In this document: positions 23,016-36,072 of the stretch, in pieces
Numbering within the stretch: the stretch's first letter is position 1
Layout: the number at the start of each line of letters is the position of its first letter
Source: Muraenolepis orangiensis
Taxonomy: Eukaryota > Chordata > Actinopteri > Gadiformes > Muraenolepididae
Length of the DNA: 64,000 nucleotides
NCBI GenBank assembly: GCA_027704905.1
Contig: CM051018.1
Span: forward strand, 21,592,114 to 21,656,113
Direction of reading: 5' to 3'
Notes under the pieces: generated by a model
Seen by the model: only the letters and a program-made list of their open reading frames with translations
What the model was told of the DNA's origin: nothing
Database searches by the model: none
Translations under genes and position numbers: made by a program

Positions 23016-25095
23016 CAGGGCCGGCCGCCGCACTGGCGTTATAGATGTTCGCCTAGGGCGCTAAACTGTAGAGGGAGCGCAGGGGGTGCACGCCAGATAG
23101 ATATTTTTTAATTTTATTTTTAATTTTATTTTTTTAATATATGTTTATGTTTTGTTCTTTTTTTAGGCGCCCCCCAGATTATTATTTTGGCCCCAAAACA
23201 CTGCACCCCCCTCTATGTTTTTTGTTGTTTTGTCCATTTGTGTTTCACGTGTCCTGCACCTGCACGGAGCGAGAGACGTATCGTCACGTGCTGCTTGAAC
23301 AAGAATTAGAACTTCACTGAGTCACTAAGAACATGAAGAGGGGCAACCCAACAAAAAGCCTTCTGGGGCGCATTGGAAAAGGCGAAGAAAGAGGCAGGAG
23401 GAAAAACACCAGGGAAACAGAGGTATGTCTGATGACTGTTTTGTGTTTATTGGCATTTTTCAAGCAAATGTTTAAATCTAGCCAGACAGCTAAACGCCAG
23501 GAAAACAGGTGTGAGCTGCTAGCTACCTGTCGTCATAGCTAGATAGGTAGCTAACTAGCTTTACCTTACTGATATTATTATTAACGCTATCTATTTTGGA
23601 GAAAAAGGGGGAGGAAACCGAGTATGTCTCATGACTGTTGTGTTTAACAATATTGACATTTTTCAAGCAAAGTTTTAAAGCTAGCTAGCTATCGTTAGCT
23701 AACGATATAGACATGTGCTGTTAGCTAACGATAGCAGCTGACATATAGTATGATAGAAGCTGGCAGATGGCAGATGCTTTACCATCTAGCTAGATAGCTA
23801 TTTTTACACCACTTGCACTGTGTGGGTTTTCTTGTATTCATTATATATATTTATTATCATTAACCCTTTAACTGCCAGCACCACCATTTGGTAGAGCACA
23901 TTTTGTGTCTTGATATCTTGATGAAAAAATTAATAAAAAAGTTTAACTGATTCAGCCAGCGCTACCCTTTGGTTGACATGTTATGCACAAAACAACCTCT
24001 AGATGTCACTGTGGTTCGAACAGAAAGCCCTTCAGCTAGGTGTAATTATTTTTTTGAAACTTTTTTTATTATCTTTTATGAATATATCTGGTTGTATATA
24101 TTGCTAATTTTCCATAAAATAAACAAATGTATTTCAGTTTGTGTTTTATTTGAGTTTGATGCATCCAAATACTGTACTGTATATGATGATTATTGAACAT
24201 GCACTTTTCCCATAAAAGGCCAGCTCGACAGTTGGTAGAGGCTCATAAAAACAAAACTGTGTGGTCAGTCAAACAAAACAAATGGTTTGTGGTTATGTGT
24301 GGCCCATTTGACAAGAAACAAATAATTTTTCCATAGCTTTTTTCTTGGTCCGGCAGTTAAAGGGTTAAAGGTATCTATTTTTGTTCAATCTGTAGCTTAC
24401 AAATGGTAATGGATACAAATAAGTCTGCTAAATCATTAATGGTTAAAGAAGGTCAAAAAATGTATTTTGTATATTTGGGCACAGGAAATGATGTCAGCTA
24501 GTCTGAACTGCTCAGTATTATTGCAGATAGATGCCTACTACATAATTCTCTGGGTAATCCCACTCCCACCACTGCACAACCTGAGTCTACTGCATCACTG
24601 CCTGTAGCAGGTGAGTTCAGTCAAGTATTTTGTGATATTGCCTGTTGAATTTATTAGGGTGGGGGTAGTTCATACACACATTCACACCTGGAAGCTTCCC
24701 AGCACAGTACCACAGTTTTCTATTTTATTATTGCACATTACAATAGCACTTCTATTACTAATAATATTACTACTAATAATGTGAATGTAACACACACACG
24801 CACACGCACACACACGCACACACTCATAGTGGGTGTCTAACTGTATCCATGCATGTTTGACTGTGCCTGCAGGTGAAAATGTACCTGTCCCAAGTGAACC
24901 TGCTGCTACACAATCAGCAGGAGAGGCATTGATCCCGAGTACCACAGCACAGTCTGTATATAACCCATGTCAATAAGTTTCTGTTTTGTAGTGTATTTGT
25001 CTTTTGTAGAGATTTTTCATGTATTCTTTATATTCTATAGGGGGGCACCAGCTAAAATCTCGCCTAGGGCAGCAAATTGTCTAGAGCCGGCCCTG
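23016..25095 (+). mobile_element. hAT-type element, non-autonomous, about 2.1 kb
   Basis: Ends CAGGGCCGGCC and GAGCCGGCCCTG are inverted repeats, and each side carries a CGCCTAGGGC block further in. A lysine/arginine-rich start (ATG at 23333) and two short proline/threonine-rich stretches (24540-24610, 24880-24950) look like leftover N-terminal exons of a transposase; no catalytic core is present. The flanking 8 bp do not match (GTTAGTAG and GCTCTACA), so one flank has changed or the ends were joined secondarily. It lies directly before the next hAT relic. Confidence 0.65.
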
Positions 25096-27838
25096 GCTCT
25101 ACAACTACGCTGACACACAAACAGAGGAAGGGTGACAGAGCGGACCGCAGCTCACATTCACAATGCCAAAGCGCAAATGTACTTTTACAGATGAATTGCA
25201 GAAGAAATTCCAAATGTACCGACCCGGTCGGAACAAATGGGAGGCGGAGTGCACCGTGTGCAAAGCTTGCACATACGTGTGTGTGTCCAATAAAGGTGAG
25301 GCGATCCTAAAGCGCACATGGACACAGACAAACATAGGAAAGCTGTGCAAGGTGAGAGTTTGTCGGCAAAGTTGTCAGACTTCTTTGTTAGACCAGGCAA
25401 AACAGAGGAGGCTGTAAATGCAGCGGAGGGTCCGTTTGCATTTCACATTGTGAAACATCACAACAGCTACAGATCTATGGATTGCACAAGTGCCTTGCTA
25501 AAAAAAAGCATTTCCAGACTCTGACACTGCCAAAAAATTCAGTAGTGCGCGCACTAAAACCGAAGCCATTGTCAATGGTGTTATAGCGCCCCACTCGATT
25601 GATGTCGCACATGAAGCACTCAAAGAAATCCAGTACTGTGGTGTTTCTACAGACGGGAGTAACCACGGAGCAGTGAAAATATTCCCAATCATAATCCAGT
25701 ACTTTGACTGGAAGAGGGGTGGCATGCAAACAAAATTAATCGAGGTTAAAGACACACCAAATGAGACAGCAGAAACCATTGCACAATATCTCATTGAAAC
25801 ATTGGCAAAAAACAATTTGTCTGAAAAATGCATTGCATTTACTGGCGACAATTGCAACACAAACTTTGGAGGAATCCGACGTGATGAAGGGGGAAAGAAT
25901 GTGTTTGCAAATTTGAAGAGGTTGCTGCAGAAGAACACTCTGATCGGTGTGGGTTGCCCAGCACACATATTGAATAATTGTGTTCATCATGGGGCAGACA
26001 CTATAGATATTGACCTTGAGAATATCATGTTCAAAATCGACCAGTACTTCCACATTTACACTGTGCGCACTGAGAGCCTGAAGGAGTACTGTGATTTTGT
26101 TGACATTGAATACAGAAGGATGCTTTCTCACAGCAAGACAAGGTGGCTGTCATTGTTCCCAGGCATTGAGAGGATGATACAGATGTTTCCAGCCTTAAAG
26201 GCATTCTTTCTGTCTCAGCAAAAACCACCCATAGTGATCAAGAAGTTTTTGGAAAACAAATTCAGTGAGATCTACCTATGGCACATGCACTCACTCATGT
26301 CTGCGTTCCACACCCACATTCAAGACATGGAAAAGGAGAAGAACTCCATTAGGGAGGTAAAGAAAATAATGAACAGCATCCACACCATTCTTCTTGAACG
26401 CAAGAGCAACAACTTCATGTCCCTTAAAGTTAAGGGACTACTGGCACAAAAGCGTAGTGATGGACATGGTAAGGAATATGACCAGTTCTGTGCTGATGTG
26501 CAAGGCCTGTACAGTACATGTCTGGAGTATCTGGAGAAGTGGATGACTCCCATGGAAGAGTTCTCCACATTCACGTGGATGGATCTGAGTGAGCCACCAG
26601 GGTGGAATGATGTGGAGGCCTGCATCAAGTTCCTAGGAGAGAAGGGGGTGGTAATTGATGATGTCAAGTGTTTTGACCAGGTCACCAATCTGAAGAGATT
26701 CACAGAAAGGTGCAACCGTGATGAGGAGTTCAGTGGCCTGCAGGTGCACTAGAAGTGGACCAAATATTTTGAGAAGGCCAAAAGCATTGCATGTTACTCA
26801 GAACTACTGAAGATTGCACAGTTTGTCTTTGCACTTTCCTCTCACAATGCAAATGTTGAGAGGGTTTTCTCACTGATGCAGAGCCAGTGGACCAAGGAGA
26901 GGAACCAGCTGTCTGTTGAGTCACTGAAGGGGATTATATTTGTGCAATACAATTTGAAAGACATGTCTTGCAAAGACTTTCATGCTTATTTGTTGAGCAA
27001 CCGAAAACTGCTGGGAAAGATCAGCTCCACAGCTAAATATCGATGGGCAGACAAGGAGGATGAAGAAGAAAAGCAGGATGAAGAAGATTGAAGTATGCAG
27101 CTATGCAGAGAGAGAAAGCTATGTAGCTGTGGGAGAGAAACTTTCAACTTTTAATTTGAAATTGGGACCCTAGAAAACTGTTTGAAGCTAGAAATATGTG
27201 AAAAGTTGTCGTTTCACTGTGGTTGTTTACAATGACAGGGCCTGGAATTGTGTTTACAAACATTTAAAGTAGGCTTATATTTGGTTCATGGTGCCTCAAA
27301 ATGTGTTGATTTAGGTAATCAAATGTTATGTTATGTTATGTTCACTAATGGCAATTATGCAAATGTGAAATCCAAAACTGCATAGTACACTTTTAAAATA
27401 ATTAGATTAGTATCTTTGTGAGGTTACTGTTTTATTGTTTACATTGACAAGATACAAAGAGATTATTTGTTAAAGCTGGATTTTCTATTTTCTACTATTT
27501 CATATATTTATTTTTGTCCAGTAAGACTTGAAAAGAGAGCTATTATTTTGTTACAGGTTGATGTTTAAGTTATTCTTGTGCATTTGAGATTTGTCAGAGA
27601 TAATTCTAGGCATAATAAAGCATGTTGATTGTTGAGTAACCTTGGTTTGGTGTGTCTTTGGTTATAGAGAGATATTATTGTGTTATATACAGTAAAATAA
27701 TATAAATAATAATTTTATATCCATACAGAGGAGGCATACTTTAAACAATAAGGCATCTTTGAGTAAACGTTGAGTATCATTAAGTATCTCGAGGCTGGGG
27801 GCAGCATGTCCTCTTTTTTGGAAATAATATGGTCACCC
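25096..27838 (+). pseudogene. hAT transposase relic with BED-like N-terminus
   Basis: Coding starts at ATG 25163 (MPKRKCTFTDELQKKF, then a CTVCKAC zinc-finger-like segment). The frame breaks near 25310, continues in another frame from about 25318, breaks again in an A-run at about 25503, then runs 25520-26752. An in-frame TAG at 26750 interrupts the C-terminal dimerisation domain (SSHNANVERVFSLMQSQW), which ends at 27091 with an acidic tail. The right end, complement CTAGGGTGACCATATT, looks like a hAT terminus; the matching left end is missing. It cannot make a full transposase. Confidence 0.85.
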
Positions 27839-28132
27839 TAGTATTAGTACTTCTATACAGCGTACAGTATATTCTTAGGAGTACTATACGCACAACACAT
27901 AACACGTGATTTGGGCTGTGACGTCATGAGAAACATCGCTAAACGTCATGAGATCGCACGGAGACCAATCGATCTATCGCAGCTTCTATAAATAGATTTC
28001 CATAAAAACATCAACTAACATAATACTATATATATATTTACAACTGCGGTCTCCCAGCTGACAGTAGCATGAAGTAAAATAACGTCCGATGCTCAACATC
28101 ATTATTATTATTATAACATTATTTTATTCACA

Positions 28133-28138
28133 GTAAAG
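28133..28138 (-). promoter_or_regulatory. Poly(A) signal of galectin G3
   Basis: AATAAA on the minus strand, about 114 bp past the G3 stop. Confidence 0.6.
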
Positions 28139-28251
28139 TCAAAAGATACAGAGAGTATGTCGCTGTGAATATGTGGTTTCAGTTATATGATTGTGTATGC
28201 TGGCCTACGTCCACGTGTGTGGCGTGTGTGTGTCTGTCTGTCTGTCAGTGT

Positions 28252-30314
28252 TTAGTGGACTTCCAAGGCAGAGAGCTTCAGGTCTCCCTCCACCGCAACG
28301 TAGGTGATGACTTTGGTCCCTCTGCGGTTTGGAAAGAGCACTTCCTGTCCGCCGGGAAGTTCCACTCTGAACGTGTCTCCCATCAGCTTAAACAAAAACT
28401 GCAACAACAAAACAAAACGTAAAAACGTATGGAACCAATCTATGAACATTTATTTCACTTGTGACATTTACATCACCGTTGACCAATAATCTCTCTGTGT
28501 GGCGGTCGAGCGGGAAAATTGAGCCGAAGAGCAGAACAAACGGTTGACCTGGGCGGCAGTAAGCTCAGGAAGTTGCTGGTTCGATCCCCGTCTCCTCCTA
28601 GCAAAAACCGTCGAGGTGTCCTTGAGCAAGACACCCTAAATGCTCCTGACGTGCCGGCTGTCTCCTTGCACGGCTGACTCCGCCGTCGGTGGTTGAATGG
28701 TGTGTATGAATGGGTGAATGTGAGGCATGACTTATATAGCGCTTTGGATAAAAGCGCTATATAAATGCAGTCCATTACCATTACCTCGACGTGCTGACCG
28801 TGCCAGAGGCCCTGACAGTTCTGCCGCTGCTCTTGTGCCCAGCAGCCCCCGACCAGGGAGTTACACACCAGCAGGGTGCTGCCCCCCTGGAATCGAGGGT
28901 TGAAGTGGAGCGCCAGGTCCTGCTCCCCGGCACCCAGGTTGATGCTGAACCTGAACGGGCAATAGGGCGCGAGTGTGAGAGGTCAGATTCAAGACTTTTT
29001 ATTTGCCATTTTCAACAAGTACAATGGAATGCTTACTCCCCATTCCCGCCCACAGTATGAAATTCTAGAACACAGGACACCAGCAGGTGGCGCTGTGCAG
29101 TGGTAATCCTCACTCCCCGAAGCCCAAATAGACCTTCTAGCGATGAAGCTAGGGCCTATGGCTTTTAGCTCTCACGTTAGAACCTCCCCTCTCATGCCGG
29201 AGGTCGTCAGTTCGAGCCCAGTGCGGGACACTGACTGGTACAACAATACCGTTGATGGATGATATGTACATGTGTTATATTGTGCAATAATGGGACACAG
29301 GGGCGGGGAGGAAACCGGTTTATAGCGAAACAGAGCAGATGGTACATGCTAGTGCTCCTTCTCGAGTGTGTGTGGTGATGGAGGTGGATGGTGGACCAAC
29401 CACACACACAGTACACCATTGATGTCCTGTTTTGGGAAGGCGTGAGCACTTAAGAATGTTAAGAATGTTACCTATTTGCTCCATTTGGTACGAATCCCTT
29501 CACTCTCAGCTGATCTCCAACCTGAAGATGCACATTCTTCAGCTTGAGCTCCTGTGAAGCACAATGGCATGAGATCCTGTGAAGGTTAAAGCTGCTCTAG
29601 ATCCTATAAAGCACAGGGTCATAAGGTTAAAGCTGCTCTACATCCTGTAAAGCACAGGTTCAAGATGGTTAAAGTTGCTCAAGATTCAGGTTCAAGCTGC
29701 TCTAGATCAAGTGAAGGTTAACGCTACTCTAGATCCTGTTAAGGTTTAAATAAATCAGCTCTATGACTTCTTTGCTGCAGCCAGGACTGGACTTCAACTC
29801 ATTTGGAAAGATCCCCCTTCTGTAATTTAGCTCTTCAGACTTAATAGTAGCACTTAATATAGTAGTAGTAATATTATACTTAAGTAGCAGTAATTAGTAG
29901 TAGTACTTAGTAATAATGACGGCTTTTATATAGGGCTTTTATCCAAAGCGCTTTACAAGTCATGCCTCACATCACACATTCATACACCGACGGCGGAGTC
30001 AGCCATGCAAGGAGACAGCCAGCATGTCAAGAGCAGGGTGTCTTGCTCAAGGACACCTCGACAGTTTTTGCTTGGAGGAACCAGCGACCTTTCGGTTGTG
30101 AGGCGACCGCTCTACCTCCTGAGCTATACTGCCGCCTACACTTAGTAGTAGCCTCGGGATGTCCTCATATATCCTGACATTCCATCCTGTAATCCTTACA
30201 TCCTGAAATACACCGAAAACATCTGGACTATGGACATGAGGCTAACTTAGTTAGCCTCACGTACTTAGCAGGGCAAATCCATTTGAACAGAAGCTATGAA
30301 ACCAGACCTACCAT
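28252..30314 (-). CDS. Proto-type galectin, copy G3 (complete, 131 residues)
   Basis: Exons: ATG 30314-30312, exon 2 29551-29472 (80 bp), exon 3 28950-28785 (166 bp), exon 4 28398-28252 (147 bp with stop). The frame is open through 396 nt. The carbohydrate-recognition residues H43, N45, R47, N58, W65, E68 and R70 are all kept. Against G4 it differs, for example, at KLMGDTF versus KLMGDNF and FPNRRG versus FPNRSG. Its promoter differs too: five bases are missing from a TATA-like stretch about 55 bp upstream of the ATG, and an intact hAT transposon sits about 540 bp upstream. G3 and G4 derive from the 7.94-kb duplication. Confidence 0.87.
28551..28784 (+). mobile_element. tRNA-derived SINE in G3 intron 3 (uninterrupted)
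   Basis: Same SINE as at 13707 but without the 1.4-kb insertion. Its tail TGCAGTCCATTACCATTAC directly abuts exon 3. Confidence 0.75.
29080..29094 (+). promoter_or_regulatory. CTCF-like motif, galectin G3 intron 2
   Basis: CCAGCAGGTGGCGCT, as in the other copies. Confidence 0.5.
29913..30139 (-). mobile_element. tRNA-derived SINE in G3 intron 1, reverse orientation
   Basis: The minus strand has GGCGGCAGTATAGCTCAGG, GGTCGCTGGTTC and the TGTCCTTGAGCAAGACACC body. It is flanked by ACTTAGTA on both sides (29905-29912 and 30140-30147), a target duplication. Units 1 and 2 keep the empty site (2454-2461), so it inserted in the lineage leading to units 3 and 4. Confidence 0.8.
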
Positions 30315-30855
30315 GTTGTTTCTTCGTAAAGGCAACCTTGTTTCCTGTGGACTGTAATACCTAAATAGATAAGAGATACTTCTTTTAGAAGTATTGTCGT
30401 AGTTCAGTGTTGTTTCTTCTTAGTTTCTCTTTCTCCAGCAAAGGAACAATGAGAATGAAACCAGGATGTTGTCTTTTAAGGGGGCTGCCATCTGGGGTCT
30501 GTGTGTCATATCCTTAGTATTCACACCTCACTTCTGCATACATTCTGCATACTAGTGATCAACACTAGTTTGCCTGTGAAGCCCAAAGTGACAGTTTAGT
30601 ATTAGTACTGTACAGTATAGTATTAGTAGTGCTGTACAGTATACACTAGTATAGTATTAGTACTTAATACAGTATATTATTAGGAGTACTATTAAGCATA
30701 TAGAGTATAGTGTTAGTAGTACTATACAGTTAATCGTATAGTATTAGTACTTCTATACAATGCACAGTATATTATTAGGAGTACTATACAGCATTTCGAG
30801 TATAGTGTTAGTATTACCATACAGTTTATAGTATAGTATTAGTAATGCTGTACAG

Positions 30856-33723
30856 CAGGGATGCCAGGGTTACGGCCCGCGGGCCGCATCCGGCCCGGAT
30901 GTCCGTCACATCCGGCCCTCAGGTGATAAGGGGAGAATGTATTTTTTTATTTTATGTTTGTCTATTTTTTATTTTAATTTTATTTTCATCAATTTTTTGA
31001 TTTTTTAATTTTTTTAATGTTTTACATTTTCGGTGGAATCCGTCAGTTGGTCTGTTGCTGCTTCCCGCTTCAGCTGCAGCAGCGCCGGTAGTGCTGATTG
31101 AGATCAAAGATTAAGATGGCGTTATCAAAGAGGAGGAAGGTCGACACTGAAGGCCGAATCTTTCAGGAGAGATGGAAAAACAATTTTTTTTTTTGGGAAG
31201 TAGGAGGCAAACCGGTGTGTCTTATTTGTTCGCAACAAGTGGCTGTAGCAAAGGAGTACAATATCAAACGACACTACGAGACCCACGCCGAGAAATACGG
31301 GGAGTACACAGGTCAACTTCGGACTCAAAAGCTTAACGAGCTAGCATCATCGCTACAGAAACAGCAAGCCGTATTCTCTAAATGTCGAGATACACACGAA
31401 GGTTAGTTTTATTTTTAAACATATATTTTAGGCCTACATATTGTCTTCAACTGAGTGTCTCAATTTCGTTATACCTATAATGACAATACATTTCATTTTA
31501 TTTCAAGGGGCAGTGAAGGCAAGCTACATCATCGCTTGGGAAATTGCTAAGGCATCCAAGCCTTTCTCTGAGGGTGCATTTGTCAAGACCTGTATGCTGA
31601 AGGCAGCCGAGCTAGTTTGTCCTGACAAGCGACAAGCTTTAGTTAACATAAGCTTATCGAGGCCTACAGTGACGGAGAGAGTAGAAGAACTTTCTGGTGA
31701 TTTGAAAAGTCAACTAAAAGACAAAGTGAAGTCCTTCATCGCATTCTCTATTGCTCTCGACGAGAGCACTGACGTGACTGATGTAGCCCAATTATCAATA
31801 TTTATTCGCGGAGTGGATGCTTCCCTGAATGTCACTGAGGAGTTTGTGTCAGTCGTGCCAATGACAGACACCACCACAGCTAACGACGTGTTTCATAGCC
31901 TTGTCGGGGCCCTGGACGAGCTGGAGGTGGACTGGAGTCGCGCTGTCAGTGTGGCTACTGACGGTGCGCCTTCTATGATAGGAAGAAAGGCAGGAGTAGT
32001 TGTGAAGTTGAGAGAAAAGGTAAATGCGGCTAATCCAGAGCAAGTATTCTTGAACTTTCACTGTATACTGCACCAGGAGGCTTTGTGCTGCAAGAGTCTG
32101 AAAATGGACCATGTCATGCGTGTTGTTATTGACACTGTGAATTTTATCAGAGCCAGAGGACTTAACCACCGGCAATTTTCCGCTTTTTTATTGGAAAACG
32201 ACATCCATCATGGCCTTCCCTATCACACCGATGTGCGTTGGTTGAGCCGAGGCGCAGTGCTGAAACATTTCTACAAGTTACGAACAGAGATAGCCGAGTT
32301 CATGCAGGGTAAAGGGAAGCCTGTGGTGCAATTGGACGACCCAGAATGGACCAGGGATCTTGCCTTTTTAGTGGACATTACGGAACACCTAAATGTGTTG
32401 AATGTTACTATGCAGGGCCGCAACAAACTCGTCACAGAGTATTATGATAGTGTTCGTGCTTTTCAAGGTAAACTGGTGTTATGGCAGACGCAGCTCTCCA
32501 AGCGCAATGCAGCTCACTTCCCCTGTCTAAAATCTCAGCCTGTTAATCATCAGAGTATGGACAAGTATGCAAACCTGCTTTCCGGACTCAGGCATGAGTT
32601 TGACAACCGATTCACGGTTTTTACGGAACTGGAAAAGGACTTTTCGCTTTTTCGCTCTCCATTCACCGTTGACGCTTCCGTGGTCCCAGAGGCGATGCAA
32701 ATGGAACTGATAGAACTGCAGTGTTGCGCCCCGTTAAAAGATACCTACGCATCTGTTGCAATCGAAGTGTTCTATCAATCCTTGCCACCACAGTACCCAA
32801 TGCTCACGGCCTTTGCAGGTAAAATACTTTGTATGTTTGGGACAACATATTTATGTGAGCAGGCCTTTTCCGTGATGAATATCAATAAATCTAAAGTGCG
32901 CAATCGCCTGACGCACGGACATTTAAATGATGTAATGAAAATAGCCACTGCCCAGCAACTGTCCCCCGATATGGACAAGCTGGTGAAAGTCAAAAGGTGT
33001 CTGGCTTCGACAAGTAAAATGTAGCTGAAGTGTGTGATATGGGTGGGAGGGAATAAAAGTGGTTGGGGTTGACTGATAGCCAGGCTAGTGCCATATATAG
33101 ACATATGGGTGTGTGGAAATATGGGCTGGGGTTGACTGGCAAAGTTAATGTGCCTCATCTGTTGTCTATGTTTTTAGTTGGCTCATATTTGGCATATTTT
33201 TTCAAGAACCTTTTTGTTTTACTAATTCCTACTGGTTATTCAATCACATGACCTATTGTTGGACTATTTTATTCTGGCGCTTACTTTCTGTGACTGGTAT
33301 AGGCCTACTTGGCCTTCTTTCAATTGGCCTAATTATGCATTGGTGTTTTCATGTGCAAGCCTTCAATAAATACAATACAAGTAATTAACAGTTTACCATT
33401 GTGTTATTTATAGGAAATGTGTTTTGTTGGCACCTAGTCTATTTTGTTGCATTTCTATAAATGTATGCTACTTGCATGGATAGGACAATTTTACGTTTTT
33501 AGAGTAACTGTCTCCTGCTTTAGGCTATGTAATTGTGAGGATATTTTGGTGCCAATGCAATTTCTTATTGATGTATAGGCCTTCATGAATCATTTCAAAT
33601 AGCCTACCTATCCATGTGTTGAGTCAGTGTTTGGTCTTCTCAGTCCGAAAGTGTAATTCGGCCCCCTGAGGTCTCACTTGAAAAAAATCTGGCCCCCTGT
33701 CTAATTTCACCCTGGCATCCCTG
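30856..33723 (+). mobile_element. Apparently complete autonomous hAT transposon, 2868 bp
   Basis: Termini CAGGGATGCCAGGGT and its inverted copy at the right end (15-bp match). A perfect 8-bp target duplication CTGTACAG lies at 30848-30855 and 33724-33731. The paralogous unit 4 site reads AATGCTGTACAGTATAG (about 39291), a clean empty site. The element encodes one uninterrupted two-exon transposase. It therefore inserted after the unit 3/4 duplication and is young. Confidence 0.93.
31116..33024 (+). CDS. hAT transposase, intact (600 residues; GTF2IRD2/FAM200-like family)
   Basis: Two exons, 31116-31401 and 31508-33024, joined by a 106-bp GT-AG intron (GAAG/GTTAGT to TTTCAAG/GGG) in frame, 1803 nt. 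The N-terminus has a BED-type zinc finger (CLIC near residue 45, then H-x4-H). The RNase H-like core has LDESTDVTDVAQLS near residue 180 and ATDGAPSMIG near 247 with candidate catalytic aspartates. VRWLSRG is the conserved hAT tryptophan block, and CEQAFSVMNINKSKVRNRL near 545 carries the terminal glutamate and dimerisation helix. It would bind the element's ends and cut and paste it in the nucleus. The ATG was chosen because it precedes the zinc finger in a good context (AAGATGG). Activity is not proven. Confidence 0.9.
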
Positions 33724-33739
33724 CTGTACAGTATAGTAT

Positions 33740-34367
<628 letters not shown>

Positions 34368-34391
34368 TCCCGCTGCCTCTCTTGGCAAACG

Positions 34392-34405
34392 CTGCCCTCT
34401 AGTGG
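34392..34405 (-). promoter_or_regulatory. CTCF-like motif near duplication junction
   Basis: CTGCCCTCTAGTGG, complement CCACTAGAGGGCAG, a classic CTCF-type core in reverse orientation. Its paralogue is 40029-40042. Confidence 0.45.
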
Positions 34406-34428
34406 TGAGTGGCAGACAGCAGACTGTG

Positions 34429-35782
34429 CTGTGCTGATGTGCAAGGCCTGTACAGTACATGTCTGGAGTATCTGGAGAAGTGGATGACTCCCATGGAAGA
34501 GTTCTCCACATTCACGTGGATGGATCTGAGTGAGCCACCAGGGTGGAATGATGTGGAGGCCTGCATCAAGTTCCTAGGAGAGAAGGGGGTGGTAATTGAT
34601 GATGTCAAGTGTTTTGACCAGGTCACCAATCTGAAGAGATTCACAGAAAGGTGCAACCGTGAGGAGTTCAGTGGCCTGCAGGTGCACTAGAAGTGGACCA
34701 AATATTTTGAGAAGGCCAAAAGCATTGCATGTTACTCAGAACTACTGAAGATTGCACAGTTTGTCTTTGCACTTTCCTCTCACAATGCAAATGTTGAGAG
34801 GGTTTTCGCACTGATGCAGAGCCAGTGGACCAAGGAGAGGAACCAGCTGTCTGTTGAGTCACTGAAGGGGATTCTATTTGTGCAATACAATTTGAAAGAC
34901 ATGTCTTGCAAAGACTTTCATGCTTATTTGTTGAGCAACCGAAAACTGCTGGGAAAGATCAGCTCCACAGCTAAATATCGATGGGCAGACAAGGAGGATG
35001 AAGAAGAAAAGCAGGATGAAGAAGATTGAAGTATGCAGCTATGCAGAGAGAGAAAGCTATGTAGCTGTGGGAGAGAAACTTTCAACTTTTAATTTTAAAT
35101 TGGGACCCTAGAAAACTGTTTGAAGCTAGAAATATGTGAAAAGTTGTCGTTTCACTGTGGTTGTTTACAATGACAGGGCCTGGAATTGTGTTTACAAACA
35201 TTTAAAGTAGGCTTATATTTGGTTCATGGTGCCTCAAAATGTGTTTGGTTTGATTTAGGTAATCAAATGTTATGTTATGTTATGTTCACTAATGGCAATT
35301 ATGCAAATGTGAAATCCAAAACTGCATAGTACACTTTTAAAATAATTAGATTAGTATCTTTGTGAGGTTACTGTTTTATTGTTTACATTGACAAGATACA
35401 AAGAGATTATTTGTTAAAGCTGGATTTTCTATTTTCTACTATTTCATATATTTATTTTTGTCCAGTAAGACTTGAAAAGAGAGCTATTATTTTGTTACAG
35501 GTTGATGTTTAAGTTATTCTTGTGCATTTGAGATTTGTCAGAGATAATTCTAGGCATAATAAAGCATGTTGATTGTTGAGTAACCTTGGTTTGGTGTGTC
35601 TTTGGTTATAGAGAGATATTATTGTGTTATATACAGTAAAATAATATAAATAATAATTTTATATCCATACAGAGGAGGCATACTTTAAACAATAAGGCAT
35701 CTTTGAGTAAACGTTGAGTATCATTAAGTATCTCGAGGCTGGGGGCAGCATGTCCTCTTTTTTGGAAATAATATGGTCACCC
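34429..35782 (+). pseudogene. Duplicated 3' part of the hAT transposase relic
   Basis: Copy of 26488-27838 including the in-frame TAG (here 34688-34690) and the terminus GGTCACCCTAG. It starts mid-gene because it is the left end of the 7.94-kb duplication. It differs by few bases, for example a missing codon (GAT) near 34663. Confidence 0.9.
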
Positions 35783-36066
35783 TAGTATTAGTACTTCTAT
35801 ACAGCGTACAGTATATTCTTAGGAGTACTATACGCACAACACATAACACGTGATTTGGGCTGTGACGTCATGAGAAACATCGCTAAACGTCATGAGATCG
35901 CACGGAGACCAATCGATCTATCGCAGCTTCTATAAATAGATTTCCATAAAAACATCAACTAACATAATACTATATATATATTTACAACTGCGGTCTCCCA
36001 GCTGACAGTAGCATGAAGTAAAATAACGTCCGATGCTCAACATCATTATTATTATTATAACATTAT

Positions 36067-36072
36067 TTTATT
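36067..36072 (-). promoter_or_regulatory. Poly(A) signal of galectin G4
   Basis: AATAAA on the minus strand, about 124 bp past the G4 stop. Confidence 0.6.

Noticed and set aside
22990..27838. Treating the two adjacent hAT segments as one complete element
   Set aside because: Their outer ends do not match (CAGGGCCGGC versus CTAGGGTGACC), and the first has its own inverted right end at about 25095.
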